This document shows, one piece after another, positions 1 through 8,452 of a stretch of 64,000 nt of DNA (position 1 is the stretch's first letter; every line of letters begins with the position of its first letter). The stretch is from Gemmatimonadales bacterium (GTDB taxonomy: Bacteria > Gemmatimonadota > Gemmatimonadetes > Longimicrobiales > Gaopeijiaceae). The DNA lies in the NCBI GenBank assembly GCA_007695225.1, contig REED01000110.1:1-64000 (forward strand). Direction: 5' to 3'. Both the position numbers and the translations under genes were made by a program. Below the pieces are notes generated by a model. That model made no database searches. It was given only the letters and a program-made list of their open reading frames with translations, and was not told where the DNA came from.

Positions 1-1236
1 GTCCCCCGCCAGGGCGGCGGCCCCGACCCCCGGGGCGGCACTACCGACTCCCCCCGGCCGGGCCCCATGCCGTCCCCGGGAATCCCGGGGAGGGGCATCG
101 GGACGCGACGTACCCGGGCTCTCCCCGGGCCGGCGCTCTCCTCCCTTCCTGCGCACCGGTGGAACCTCCCAACTCCCATCCCACCGGGGATCCACCCGCC
201 GGATCCGCTCCGCCAGGGGGGGATGGGTGGCGGTGAGGCGGCTGAAAGCCTTCCCCACCCCATCGGCGAAGAAGAGATGGCTCGCTTCCTGGGCGTGGTG
301 ATCCTCCAGGCGGGACCCCTCACCTCCGCCGGCAGGGCCCTGTCGGGGTCCAGCTCCCGCCGCGGCACCGATCCGCTTCAGGGCGCCGGCGATGCCGTCC
401 GGGTTCCGGGTGAATTCCACCGCGGCCGCGTCGGCCAGGAATTCCCGCTGGCGGGAGACCGCGGCCTGGATGAGCCGACCGAAGACCACCCCCAGATATC
501 CCAGGAGAACCAGGACCCCACCCAGCGCCGCCACCTGCATACCGCTTCCCCGACCGCCCCGGGAGGATCGCCCCCCTCCCCCCCACATGGCTCCTCGCAG
601 GAGCCCCCTCCCCACCACCGCCAGGAGTAAGATCCCAAAGAGGAGTCCCATGAGTCGAACGTTGAGACGCATGTCCCCGTTCAGGATGTGACTGAACTCG
701 TGGGCGATGACGCCCTGGAGTTCGTCCCGGGTCAGGTTTTCCAGGGTCCCCCGGGTCACGGCGACTGCGGCGTCATCGATGGTGTGCCCGGCGGCGAAGG
801 CATTGATTCCGGCTTCCCGATCCATGACGAAGATCGCCGGAACCGAGACCCCGGAGGCGATGGACATCTCCTCCACCACGTTCACCAGGACCCGCTCCAG
901 GGGATCAGCGGTGGCCGGATCCACCCTCCGTCCCCCCAGGAGTTCGGCCACGGCGGACCCGCCCTTGCGGAGTTGCGCGGTGCGAAACAGGGCACCTCCC
1001 CCGATGACCCCGCCCATCCCCACCGCCACCGCCAGGAGGAGGCCGGGATCCACGAGCCCCGCCGCTCCCTCCCCCACCGGGCCGACGCCCACGAGTTCCT
1101 CCATGGGAACCACCCCGAGGACCACCACCGCAACCAGGTAGACGATGGCCACCATGCTCGCCACCGCCAGCACGAAGAGGAACACGAGGCGGTGGGTGAG
1201 GCGGCGGGCGTGATCCTGGGCGTCGAAGAAGTCCAC
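1..1236 (-). CDS. M48 family zinc metalloprotease, HtpX-like (3' end cut by window)
   Basis: Membrane-anchored zinc protease of the HtpX/M48 type, probably acting in membrane protein quality control. The reverse frame reads HEFSHILNGDM with the catalytic HExxH at about residues 179-183, preceded by two hydrophobic segments near residues 15-40 and 45-85 and followed by another around 195-235. A downstream THPP motif is typical of the family. The frame stays open to base 1, so the C-terminus lies outside the window. No ATG is available; GTG at 1236 gives the family-typical start MDFFDAQDHARR, with only a weak ribosome site. It lies 88 bp downstream of lemA on the same strand, a common M48/LemA pairing, so co-transcription is likely. 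Confidence 0.88.
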   Translation of the reverse strand, partial: MDFFDAQDHARRLTHRLVFLFVLAVASMVAIVYLVAVVVLGVVPMEELVGVGPVGEGAAGLVDPGLLLAVAVGMGGVIGGGALFRTAQLRKGGSAVAELLGGRRVDPATADPLERVLVNVVEEMSIASGVSVPAIFVMDREAGINAFAAGHTIDDAAVAVTRGTLENLTRDELQGVIAHEFSHILNGDMRLNVRLMGLLFGILLLAVVGRGLLRGAMWGGGGRSSRGGRGSGMQVAALGGVLVLLGYLGVVFGRLIQAAVSRQREFLADAAAVEFTRNPDGIAGALKRIGAAAGAGPRQGPAGGGEGSRLEDHHAQEASHLFFADGVGKAFSRLTATHPPLAERIRRVDPRWDGSWEVPPVRRKGGERRPGESPGTSRPDAPPRDSRGRHGARPGGVGSAAPGVGAAALAGD

Positions 1237-1324
1237 GGAGATCCGGGCGGGGGGGGCGTTGGGGGCGAGGAGTGAACCAGGAGCGGCAGGCGAACCGGGA
1301 ATGGAAGGAGAACAGGGACCCGGG

Positions 1325-1915
1325 TCAGTCGAAGGAGGCCCGGGGAGCGGCCCGTTCCGCTTCGACTTCCACCTCGAAGAACTCGGCCCGGCCGAACCCG
1401 AAGGCCGTGGCGATGAGGTTGGTGGGAACCGCCGCCCGGGTGGCGTTGTAGCGCATCACCGCGTCGTTGTAGCCCTGCCGTGCGAAAGCGATGCGGTTCT
1501 CCGTGGAGGCCAGCTCCTCCTGGAGCTGGAGCATGTTCTCGCTGGCCCGAAGCTCGGGGTACGCCTCGGCGAGACCGAAGAAGCGGCCCAGGAGCCCGGT
1601 AAGGGACTGCTCCGCCGCCATGAGGCCCATCATGGCCATGGGCGCTCCAGGGTTGGCCGCTGCCGCCCGATCCGCCTCCACCGCCGCGTTCCGGGCCCGG
1701 ATCACCGCCTCCAGCGTCTCCCGCTCATGGACCATGTAGCCCCGGGCCGTCTCCACCAGGTTGGGGATCAGGTCATACCGGCGCTTCAGCTGAACGTCGA
1801 TCTGGGCGAAGGCGTTTCGGAAGCGTTCCCGGAGGGCCACCAGCCGATTGTACCGGGTGACGCCCCAGACCAGGACGGCTACCAGGAGGAGGAGTGGAAT
1901 CCAGGTCATGGGCAC
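1325..1915 (-). CDS. lemA: LemA family protein
   Basis: A 196-residue protein with one N-terminal membrane segment (about residues 5-18) followed by a long helical domain. The motif RRYDLIPNLVETARGY and the later ENRIAFARQGYNDAVMRYN are signatures of the LemA family, whose cellular role is unclear but which is often encoded beside M48 proteases. The start ATG at 1915 has a good GAGGTG ribosome site. It is the first gene of a two-gene minus-strand unit with the HtpX-like protease, and it is divergent from a second M48-type gene at 2171. Family assignment is firm; function is not. Confidence 0.93.
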   Translation of the reverse strand: MPMTWIPLLLLVAVLVWGVTRYNRLVALRERFRNAFAQIDVQLKRRYDLIPNLVETARGYMVHERETLEAVIRARNAAVEADRAAAANPGAPMAMMGLMAAEQSLTGLLGRFFGLAEAYPELRASENMLQLQEELASTENRIAFARQGYNDAVMRYNATRAAVPTNLIATAFGFGRAEFFEVEVEAERAAPRASFD

Positions 1916-2105
1916 CTCATTCGTGAACGGGTCGCGGAAGGGGACGCAGGCACCGGTGGCCGCCGCCGACCCCCCTGGGGGTTGGCTTCCCGGGCGGGTC
2001 CCCCCCGATGAGCCGGGTCCCCCAAGGTCGGGAGGCTGCCGTCCCTGCGCCAGAGGGGCCCGACAACGTGAAACTTCCCCCCCGTCCCTACGTACGGAAG
2101 ATGGA

Positions 2106-2120
2106 GGGGAACTCTTCCCC
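2106..2120. promoter_or_regulatory. Inverted repeat in the lemA/M48 divergent intergenic region
   Basis: GGGGAA and TTCCCC separated by 3 bp form a perfect inverted repeat 50 bp upstream of the plus-strand M48 start, in the 255-bp gap between divergent genes. It could be an operator or a short hairpin in the leader. No convincing -35/-10 pair was found next to it. Confidence 0.25.
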
Positions 2121-2170
2121 GATGGGGGCCCTGTGCCCTTCGCCTCTCACGCGGTTCAGGAGCGAGAGAA

Positions 2171-3340
2171 ATGACGGACGACGGGATGTGGGACGGACTC
2201 GGGGACAGGGAACGGGACGGGGAGACGGAGGCAGGCGGCGGCGCCACCGGCCGGAATCGGGGAGACGGCGACCTGGGCGGTCCTCACGGATCCGGTGGCT
2301 CGGGCGGCCCCGGCGGTTCGGGCGGCCCAGGCGGTAGCCAGGGAAGGGAGCCTCGCCCCCTCCCCCACATCTCCCCCCGGGCCTGGGAACACCCGGCGGA
2401 CCGGGCCGCGCTGAGCGCCCTCCGATCGATTCCCGTCTTTGACGAGGTCCTCCGGAAGCTCTTCGGGTTCTTCGGGGAGAAGCCCATCCGTCTGGCCTTC
2501 CAGGCCAACGCCGTGCGGGTCTCCGAGCGGCAGTTCCCCCGGCTCCACCGCCTCCACCTCCAGGTGCTCAAGACGCTGGACGCCCCCGAGGAATACCCCC
2601 TCTTCGTGTCCCAGACTCCCATGGTGAACGCGGGGGCCTATGGGATGGAGCGCCCCTTCATCATCCTGAATTCGGGGACGGTGAACCTCCTGGACGACGA
2701 GGAGCTCTCCTACGTCCTGGCCCACGAACTGGGCCACATCCTGAGCGGGCATGTCCTCTACCGCACCATGCTGGTCATCCTGATCCAGTTGGCGGAGCGA
2801 GGCTTTCCCATCGTGGGCCTGGCGGCCCGGGCCGTCCTGGTGGCCCTCCTGGAATGGTACCGGAAGAGCGAGCTCTCCTCCGACCGGGCGGGGCTCCTGG
2901 GCGTCCAGGACCCCGACGTGGTCTTCCGCACCATGCTCAAGATGGCCGGTGGGGGGAAGCCCGAGGAAACCAGCCTGGCGGCCTTCATGGAACAGGCCGA
3001 GGCCTACCGTGAGAGCGAGGACCTGGCGGATTCCGTCTTCAAGGTGCTGAACCTCCTGGGGGCCACCCACCCCTTCTATGTCCTCCGCGTCGGTGAGCTC
3101 CGTTCCTGGATCGAGTCCGGGGAGTACGACCGGGTCCTCCGGGGAGACTATCCCCGCCGAGGCGATCCGGACCCCCAGTACGTGGAGGACCTTTCCGACG
3201 CGGCCCGAGCCTACCGGAAGGAGGCAGAGGAGTTCGTCGACGACCTCACAGCCGCGGCTCGGAAGATGCGGGACACCCTCTTCGAGAACCTGAGGGGAGG
3301 CGGTGGCTCCGGGACCGGGCGGTCCGGGACCGGATGGTGA
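2171..3340 (+). CDS. M48-type zinc peptidase with glycine-rich N-terminus
   Basis: A 389-residue protein with HELGH at residues 185-189, the zinc-binding catalytic motif of M48 peptidases, followed by a hydrophobic stretch at about 195-235 that may be membrane-embedded, and ELSSDRAG, the usual position of the third zinc ligand. Residues 1-65 are low complexity with collagen-like GGSGGPGG repeats, and the C-terminus again ends Gly/Ser rich. ATG at 2171 has AGGAG 8 bp upstream. It resembles stand-alone M48 'Zn-dependent protease with chaperone function' proteins. It is followed by the VOC gene after 4 bp, so the two are probably one transcript. The substrate is unknown. Confidence 0.85.
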   Translation: MTDDGMWDGLGDRERDGETEAGGGATGRNRGDGDLGGPHGSGGSGGPGGSGGPGGSQGREPRPLPHISPRAWEHPADRAALSALRSIPVFDEVLRKLFGFFGEKPIRLAFQANAVRVSERQFPRLHRLHLQVLKTLDAPEEYPLFVSQTPMVNAGAYGMERPFIILNSGTVNLLDDEELSYVLAHELGHILSGHVLYRTMLVILIQLAERGFPIVGLAARAVLVALLEWYRKSELSSDRAGLLGVQDPDVVFRTMLKMAGGGKPEETSLAAFMEQAEAYRESEDLADSVFKVLNLLGATHPFYVLRVGELRSWIESGEYDRVLRGDYPRRGDPDPQYVEDLSDAARAYRKEAEEFVDDLTAAARKMRDTLFENLRGGGGSGTGRSGTGW

Positions 3341-3344
3341 CCCC

Positions 3345-3764
3345 ATGTCCAAACCCCCGGAGGTCACCGGCATCCTGGAGACGGTGCTCTACTACGCGCC
3401 GGGGCAGGGGCCTGTCATGGAGCGCTTCTACCTTGAGCTGATGGGATTCCGGCGGATCGGCGGGGGGAGCGAAGGGGGACACCCCTTCCTCTTCCTCCGG
3501 ACCGGTGGAAGCGTCCTCCTCCTCTTCGACCGGGAAGCGTCCCTTTCCAAGCAGTCCCCTCCCCATCACGGAGCGGCGGGCCCCGGGCATGTCTGCTTCC
3601 TCGTCCCCGAGGCCGACTACGAGGAGTGGAAGACCCATCTCCGAACCCGGGACATCCCCATCGAGGAGGAGGCCTCCTGGCCCCGGGGAGGTCGCTCCTT
3701 CTACTTCCGCGACCCCGCCGGCAACACCCTGGAAATGGCGAACCGGGACTTCTGGCCCGAGTGA
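3345..3764 (+). CDS. VOC superfamily (glyoxalase/dioxygenase fold) protein
   Basis: A 139-residue protein with the paired beta-alpha-beta-beta-beta pattern of the vicinal oxygen chelate superfamily: an opening VLYYAPGQGPVMERFYLELMG, a central HVCFLV strand, and a closing FYFRDPAGNTLEMANRDFW, the usual end of glyoxalase-like proteins. Candidate metal ligands are the His of PGHVCF and the Glu of NTLEMA. ATG at 3345 lies 4 bp after the preceding protease stop, so translation is probably coupled. Members of this superfamily act as glyoxalase I, dioxygenases or resistance proteins; the sequence does not decide which. Confidence 0.85.
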   Translation: MSKPPEVTGILETVLYYAPGQGPVMERFYLELMGFRRIGGGSEGGHPFLFLRTGGSVLLLFDREASLSKQSPPHHGAAGPGHVCFLVPEADYEEWKTHLRTRDIPIEEEASWPRGGRSFYFRDPAGNTLEMANRDFWPE

Positions 3765-3827
3765 GGGCGCCAAGTGGACGGGCGCGTGGCGGGCCTCATT
3801 CCGGCGCTCTTGCCACGTCGGCCCGGA

Positions 3828-4322
3828 TCAGCCGGCCCTGTCCCGGAAGCCTTTCCGGGCGGCGCCCACCGCCCCTTCCTTCGGGAGATTCTCCCCATGC
3901 CCCACCAGGTCGGCACGGGTGAGGGGCCGGAAGGTGAGGTCGATGGCCAGCCAGATGGTCTTGGCAAAGGGATAGAAGACGATGGGGCCCACGATCACCG
4001 CCGCCATGAGTCCCCACTTGAGCCCGGTCCAGGGCACATCGGGCCAGGTGTAGAGGATTCCCGCCAGGGCACCGGCACAGATCAGGAGTTCCGCCGCGAC
4101 GAAGTTCACCACGAAGCTCCCCAGGAAGTAGTCGTGCTCCCCCCGGTCCAGGCGGAGATGGCATCCAGCGCAGACGTCCCGCATCACCAGCCATCGGGAG
4201 AAGATCCCTCCGGACCCGCAGTTGGGACAGCGGCGGAGAAGGGCCTTCCCCAGGAACCGCGACAGGCGGGAGAGCTGGAGTTCCGAGGGGGCGGGCGGGG
4301 GAGGAGGGCGTTCCCGTTTCAT
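3828..4322 (-). CDS. DUF983-like zinc-ribbon membrane protein
   Basis: A 164-residue protein with an N-terminal zinc ribbon (CPNCGSGGIFSRW followed by CAGCHLRLDRGEHDYFLG) and two hydrophobic segments (about residues 75-100 and 108-132). This arrangement matches DUF983 family membrane proteins, whose role is unknown, although some are encoded near cytochrome oxidase genes. Start ATG at 4322 was chosen because the ribbon begins about 30 residues later; an upstream in-frame ATG at 4343 is possible. The gene is alone on its strand, convergent with the VOC gene and divergent from purD. Confidence 0.78.
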   Translation of the reverse strand: MKRERPPPPPAPSELQLSRLSRFLGKALLRRCPNCGSGGIFSRWLVMRDVCAGCHLRLDRGEHDYFLGSFVVNFVAAELLICAGALAGILYTWPDVPWTGLKWGLMAAVIVGPIVFYPFAKTIWLAIDLTFRPLTRADLVGHGENLPKEGAVGAARKGFRDRAG

Positions 4323-4775
4323 GGTTCCCCAATCTACACCCATCCCTGGCGGGGTGGAGGGGGGAGGGGACGCCACCCCGCAGGTTGCTGCCCCATCAAC
4401 ACCGGGCGGTGGAAACCCCGAGGCTGGAACAGGAATGGTCCGGACCATGGAAGAGGGCTTCCTGGGAATCGTGATCCCCCCGACCTCCTCGCCTGCTTCC
4501 TCCTGACGGGGGAGGTCCGGGAGCTGACCCGGAGCTACTTCCAGAGGTGCCCTGGATTGGACCGAACGGCCGTTGATTCCGTCTGGGCGTTCGCCCGCCT
4601 CCCCTTCGGAGTGTACATTCCGGCGTTCCGGTCCACCGTTCCGGCCCAAGGGAGAGTCGCGGTCCAGGAGGCAATGGCTCTCTTACCCATGCCGCCCCTG
4701 GAAGGCGCTGGAGCGGCCTTGGAGCCGGATTTCGGAGAAACCCATGGAAACCTCAAGCGGGACAACCCTCACGGC
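4323..4775. other. 453-bp intergenic region upstream of purD
   Basis: Divergent spacer between the DUF983-like gene and purD. I see no convincing coding frame or RNA gene in it. It holds a perfect 14-bp palindrome (4435-4448) and three copies of GTTCCGG or TTCCGG between about 4618 and 4647. No purine-type riboswitch core was recognised. Confidence 0.5.
4435..4448. promoter_or_regulatory. 14-bp perfect palindrome upstream of purD
   Basis: ATGGTCCGGACCAT reads identically on both strands. It lies in the divergent gap about 330 bp upstream of purD and 113 bp upstream of the DUF983-like gene. Such a symmetric site suits a dimeric regulator, but chance in G+C-rich DNA cannot be excluded. Confidence 0.3.
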
Positions 4776-6068
4776 ATGAAAATCCTCATTGTGGGCAATG
4801 GGGGGCGAGAGCACGCCCTCCTCTGGAAGCTGAAGAAGGACGTTCCCGAAGCCGAGCTCTTCGCCACCCGTCCGAATCCGGGAATGGCCTCCCTGGCCAC
4901 TGGCGTGGATCTTTCCGCGGATGACGTGTCGGGACTCGCCTCCTGGGCCGAGGGGAACGCCATCACCCTCACCGTGGTCGGTCCCGAGATCCCCTTGGCA
5001 AACGGCATCGGGGACGTGTTCCGCAAGCGGGGACTCCCCCTGTTCGGCCCCAGCGCCGCCGCCGCCCGTATCGAGTCCTCCAAGGCCTTCGCCAAGGAAC
5101 TCATGTCCAGGGCCGGAGTCCCCACTGCGACCCATCGGTGCTTCACCCGCCTCGAGGAAGCGGAAGCCTTCCTCCGGGAGCACGGGGCTCCGGTGGTGGT
5201 GAAGGCTTCGGGACTGGCGGCGGGGAAGGGTGCCATCGTCTGTCACACCCTGGATGAGGCGCTGGAGGCCGCCCGGAGCATGCTGGGCGAATCGACCTTC
5301 GGCGAGGCGGGACAGGAGATCGTGGTGGAGGCCTTCATGGAGGGAGAGGAGCTCTCCATCTTCGGCATCACCGACGGCCGCCACGTGGTTCCCCTCCTGG
5401 CCTCCCAGGACCACAAGCGGGTGGGCGAGGGAGACACCGGTCCCAACACCGGGGGGATGGGCGCCTACGCTCCCGTCCCTGCGGCCACCACCGAGGTCAT
5501 GGACATCGTGCAGGACCGGATCTTCCTCCCGGTCCTGGACGCTCTGGAGCGGGCCGCCACCCCCTTTCGCGGCGTCCTCTACGCGGGGATCATGCTCACC
5601 GCCGACGGGCCCCAGGTGGTGGAGTTCAACTGCCGCTTCGGCGATCCGGAGACCCAGGTGGTCCTCCCCCTCATGGAGGCACCGCTCCTGGAACTCATGC
5701 TGGCGGTGGCCCGGGGGGGGAGCATCGCCGGCGAGGCCCCGTCCTTCGCCACCGGGGCAGCCCTCAACACCGTCCTGGTTTCGGCCGGCTACCCGGGGGG
5801 CTATGAGAAGGGGAAGGAGGTGACCATCCCCACCGAACTGGCGGAGGATCCGGATCTCCTCGTCTTTCACGCCGGTACCCGGCGGGACGAGGATCGGGTC
5901 GTGACCTCCGGCGGTCGGGTCCTCTCGGTGGTGGGGCTTGGCAGCGATCTGGAGACGGCCCGGGAACACAGCCTTCGGGGGGCCGATGCCATTGCCTTCG
6001 AAGGGAAGACCTTCCGGCGGGACATCGGGTGGCGGGTCTTCGCCGAACGGGAGACCACCGGAAGCTGA
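4776..6068 (+). CDS. purD: Phosphoribosylamine-glycine ligase (GARS)
   Basis: Catalyses the second step of purine synthesis: phosphoribosylamine + glycine + ATP to GAR. The 430-residue length is normal. MKILIVGNGGREHALLWKL is the family's N-terminal domain opening; GPNTGGMGAYAPVP and VVEFNCRFGDPETQVVLPLM are ATP-grasp signatures with the metal-binding Glu and Asn. Start ATG at 4776 matches the family exactly; the frame is open far upstream but without family similarity. mutM follows after 3 bp, so purD heads a plus-strand run purD-mutM-M16-M16. No other pur gene is in the window. Confidence 0.97.
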   Translation: MKILIVGNGGREHALLWKLKKDVPEAELFATRPNPGMASLATGVDLSADDVSGLASWAEGNAITLTVVGPEIPLANGIGDVFRKRGLPLFGPSAAAARIESSKAFAKELMSRAGVPTATHRCFTRLEEAEAFLREHGAPVVVKASGLAAGKGAIVCHTLDEALEAARSMLGESTFGEAGQEIVVEAFMEGEELSIFGITDGRHVVPLLASQDHKRVGEGDTGPNTGGMGAYAPVPAATTEVMDIVQDRIFLPVLDALERAATPFRGVLYAGIMLTADGPQVVEFNCRFGDPETQVVLPLMEAPLLELMLAVARGGSIAGEAPSFATGAALNTVLVSAGYPGGYEKGKEVTIPTELAEDPDLLVFHAGTRRDEDRVVTSGGRVLSVVGLGSDLETAREHSLRGADAIAFEGKTFRRDIGWRVFAERETTGS

Positions 6069-6071
6069 CCC

Positions 6072-6932
6072 ATGCCCGAGCTTCCCGAGGCCGAGACCAT
6101 TGCCCGGGGCCTCCGCGTTCCCCTCACCGGGAGACGCCTCTCCGGCACCGAGATCCTCCACGCGGACGTGGTGGAGGGCGGAAGCGTCGCCCTCAGCCGG
6201 GGGCTGGAGGGGCGGTGGGTCCACCGAGTGGATCGCCGCGGGAAGAACGTGGTGCTGGGGCTGGGCCGTGGTCCCCGGGTGGACCGGCGCCTGGTGGTGA
6301 ACCTGGGAATGTCCGGCCGTCTCCTCCACCGGGAGCCGGACGATGGCGCGCCTCCCCCAACCCACCCGGCGGTGCGGATCGGATTGACGACCCAGGAAGG
6401 AGCTTCGGCAGGAAGCCTCATCTACCACGACCCCCGACGTTTCGGACGGCTTCGTCTCCTGACGCCGTCGTCCTACCGGGCCTGGTCCCAGTCCCTCGGC
6501 CCGGAGCCCCTCGCCCCGACCTATCGCTCCCGGGACCTGGCGGAGGGGCTCGCCCGCTCCATCTCCCCCGTGCGGTCCTGGCTCCTGGATCAGCGACGGG
6601 TGGCGGGGGTGGGGAACATCTACGCCAACGAGGCCCTCTTCCTGGCAGGGATCCATCCTGGGACTCCGTCAGCCTCCATCCCCGGGCATCGGGCCCGACG
6701 CCTCCACCGGGCCCTCCGGAAGGTGCTCCGGGAGGCGGTGGAGGCCCGAGGGACCACCCTTCGGGACTACCGCACCGCCCAGGGGTGGGAGGGGAGCTAT
6801 GGAGGCGCCCTCCGGGTATACGGAAGGGAGGGGGCGCCCTGCCCCCGCTGCCGGACTCCGGTGAAGCGCATCGTGTTCAGCAATCGATCCGCTTTCCTCT
6901 GCCCTCGCTGCCAGCCTGATCCCGACGCATGA
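6072..6932 (+). CDS. mutM: Formamidopyrimidine-DNA glycosylase
   Basis: Base-excision repair enzyme that removes 8-oxoguanine and formamidopyrimidines and nicks the abasic site. Key residues are present: Pro2 (the nucleophile after Met removal), Glu3, Lys58 in RRGKNV, the helix-two-turn-helix VAGVGNIYANEALF, and a C-terminal zinc finger with Cys257, Cys260, Cys277 and Cys280 around the RSAFLCPRCQ motif. At 286 residues it is near the usual 270. It begins 3 bp after purD, and its stop overlaps the next ATG as ATGA, indicating coupled translation. Confidence 0.97.
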   Translation: MPELPEAETIARGLRVPLTGRRLSGTEILHADVVEGGSVALSRGLEGRWVHRVDRRGKNVVLGLGRGPRVDRRLVVNLGMSGRLLHREPDDGAPPPTHPAVRIGLTTQEGASAGSLIYHDPRRFGRLRLLTPSSYRAWSQSLGPEPLAPTYRSRDLAEGLARSISPVRSWLLDQRRVAGVGNIYANEALFLAGIHPGTPSASIPGHRARRLHRALRKVLREAVEARGTTLRDYRTAQGWEGSYGGALRVYGREGAPCPRCRTPVKRIVFSNRSAFLCPRCQPDPDA

Positions 6933-8452
6933 CCACCCCAACTGCCCTTCGTTTCGTCCTTCTCCTGACCCTGGGTGGGATCGTCGTTCCCCAGGCCCGG
7001 GGACAGGAACCGGGAGGGGAGCTCCCTGACGGTGCCCGGCTCCCGGTGGTGGAGCACACCCTGGCGAATGGGATGCAATTCCTCATCCTCCCCCGGGAGG
7101 GAGCCCCTACGGTCTCCTTCCTGGTCCATGTCCCGGTGGGGAGCGTCCACGAGGCGCTGGGGAGCACCGGGGTGGCCCACTTCCTGGAACACCTCCTCTT
7201 CAAGGGGAGCACCACGGTGGGAACCCGGGACCTGGAGGCGGAGCGGGAACTCTTCCTCCGGATGGACGCTGCCCATGACGCCCTGGTCCGGGCCCGGGGA
7301 CGATGGCCGGCCCCGGACACTGCCGGGATCCGGGAGCTGGAGGGGCGCATCGCCGCCCTCGAGGACTCGGCCCGGGTCCACGTGGTGGCCAACGAGTTCG
7401 ACGAGATCCTCTCCCGCAACGGCGCCCGGGGCCTGAACGCCACCACCAGCTACGAGGCCACCGAGTACTTCGTGGAGCTCCCGGCCAATCGGGCGAAGCT
7501 CTGGTTCGTCCTGGAGGCGGACCGGATGCGAAACCCCGTCTTCCGGGAGTTCTACCGGGAGCGGGAGGTCATCGAGGAGGAGCGGAGGGCCCGGGTGGAC
7601 TCGGATCCCGGTGGACTCCTCTACGAGGCCCACCTGGGAACCGCCTTCCGGGTCCATCCCTACGGGGTTCCCCCCATCGGGCACATGGAGGACATCCGCA
7701 ACCTGACCCGAGCCCAGGTGGATGCATTCTACCGGGATCACTACGGCCCCGAGAACACGGTGGTGGCGGTGGTGGGGGCCATTGACCCCGATTCCATCGC
7801 CGCCTGGGCCGACGCCTACTTCTCCCCCCTCCAGCGACGCGGTGCCGCCCCGCCGGTCCTGGCCAGGGAACCCCCACAACGGGGAGAGCGTCGTGTGGAA
7901 GTGACCTACGACGCCGAACCCCAGCTCCGCATCGGATGGAAGGTGGAGCACCAACTCCACCCCGACGCTCCGGCCCTGGCCATCCTGGCCAACATCCTGG
8001 TGGGCGGGCGGGATTCCCGCCTCTATCGTCGCCTGGTCCGGGAGGATCGACTTGCCACCACAGTCTCTGCGGGTTCGGGCCCGGGGAGCCGCTTTCCGGG
8101 AATCTTCACCATCCAGGCCGCCCCCCGGTCCCCCCACACCCCAGAGGAAGTGGAGGCGGCGATCTACGAGGAGCTGGAGCGTCTCCGGCTCGAGCCCCCC
8201 ACCGAGTTGGAGCTGGAGCGGGTCCGAACCCGCCTCGAGGCGGCCCGGGTCCGGCGCCTCACCTCGAACATGGGGCTGGCCTTCCAGCTTGCCGGATCCA
8301 CGGCCTTCCACGGGGACTGGCGCACCACCTTCCAGCTCCAGGAACGACTCCAGGCCGTGGAGGCCCCGGACGTGATGAGGGTCGTGGAGCGCTACTTCCA
8401 CAGCGAGGGGCGAACCGTGGGCATCCTCCGTCGGTCCGGGGACACGCCGTGA
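6929..8452 (+). CDS. M16 family zinc peptidase, catalytic subunit, secreted
   Basis: Pitrilysin-type metallopeptidase of 507 residues with an N-terminal signal peptide (about residues 1-25, ending PQARGQ). The inverted zinc motif HFLEH occupies residues 84-88, and the distal Glu lies in EVIEEERR near residues 213-218, so the enzyme should be active. The C-terminal half carries the second M16 fold (NILVGGRDSRLYRRLVRE). It overlaps mutM by ATGA and the following M16 gene by GTGA. Such catalytic/non-catalytic M16 pairs form heterodimers that degrade peptides in the periplasm; the target here is unknown. Confidence 0.93.
   Translation: MTTPTALRFVLLLTLGGIVVPQARGQEPGGELPDGARLPVVEHTLANGMQFLILPREGAPTVSFLVHVPVGSVHEALGSTGVAHFLEHLLFKGSTTVGTRDLEAERELFLRMDAAHDALVRARGRWPAPDTAGIRELEGRIAALEDSARVHVVANEFDEILSRNGARGLNATTSYEATEYFVELPANRAKLWFVLEADRMRNPVFREFYREREVIEEERRARVDSDPGGLLYEAHLGTAFRVHPYGVPPIGHMEDIRNLTRAQVDAFYRDHYGPENTVVAVVGAIDPDSIAAWADAYFSPLQRRGAAPPVLAREPPQRGERRVEVTYDAEPQLRIGWKVEHQLHPDAPALAILANILVGGRDSRLYRRLVREDRLATTVSAGSGPGSRFPGIFTIQAAPRSPHTPEEVEAAIYEELERLRLEPPTELELERVRTRLEAARVRRLTSNMGLAFQLAGSTAFHGDWRTTFQLQERLQAVEAPDVMRVVERYFHSEGRTVGILRRSGDTP

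Noticed and set aside
2280-2335. GGC/GGT-rich tandem stretch as a non-coding repeat
   Set aside because: It encodes the in-frame Gly-Ser-Pro repeats of the M48-type protein.
4683-6656. Long open frame on the minus strand across purD and mutM
   Set aside because: It is antisense to two firmly identified genes, has a His/Pro/Gly-rich composition without domains, and arises from high G+C at third positions.
7936-8448. Upstream extension of the second M16 gene
   Set aside because: This part overlaps the first M16 gene in another frame; the GTG at 8449 with signal peptide is the real start.
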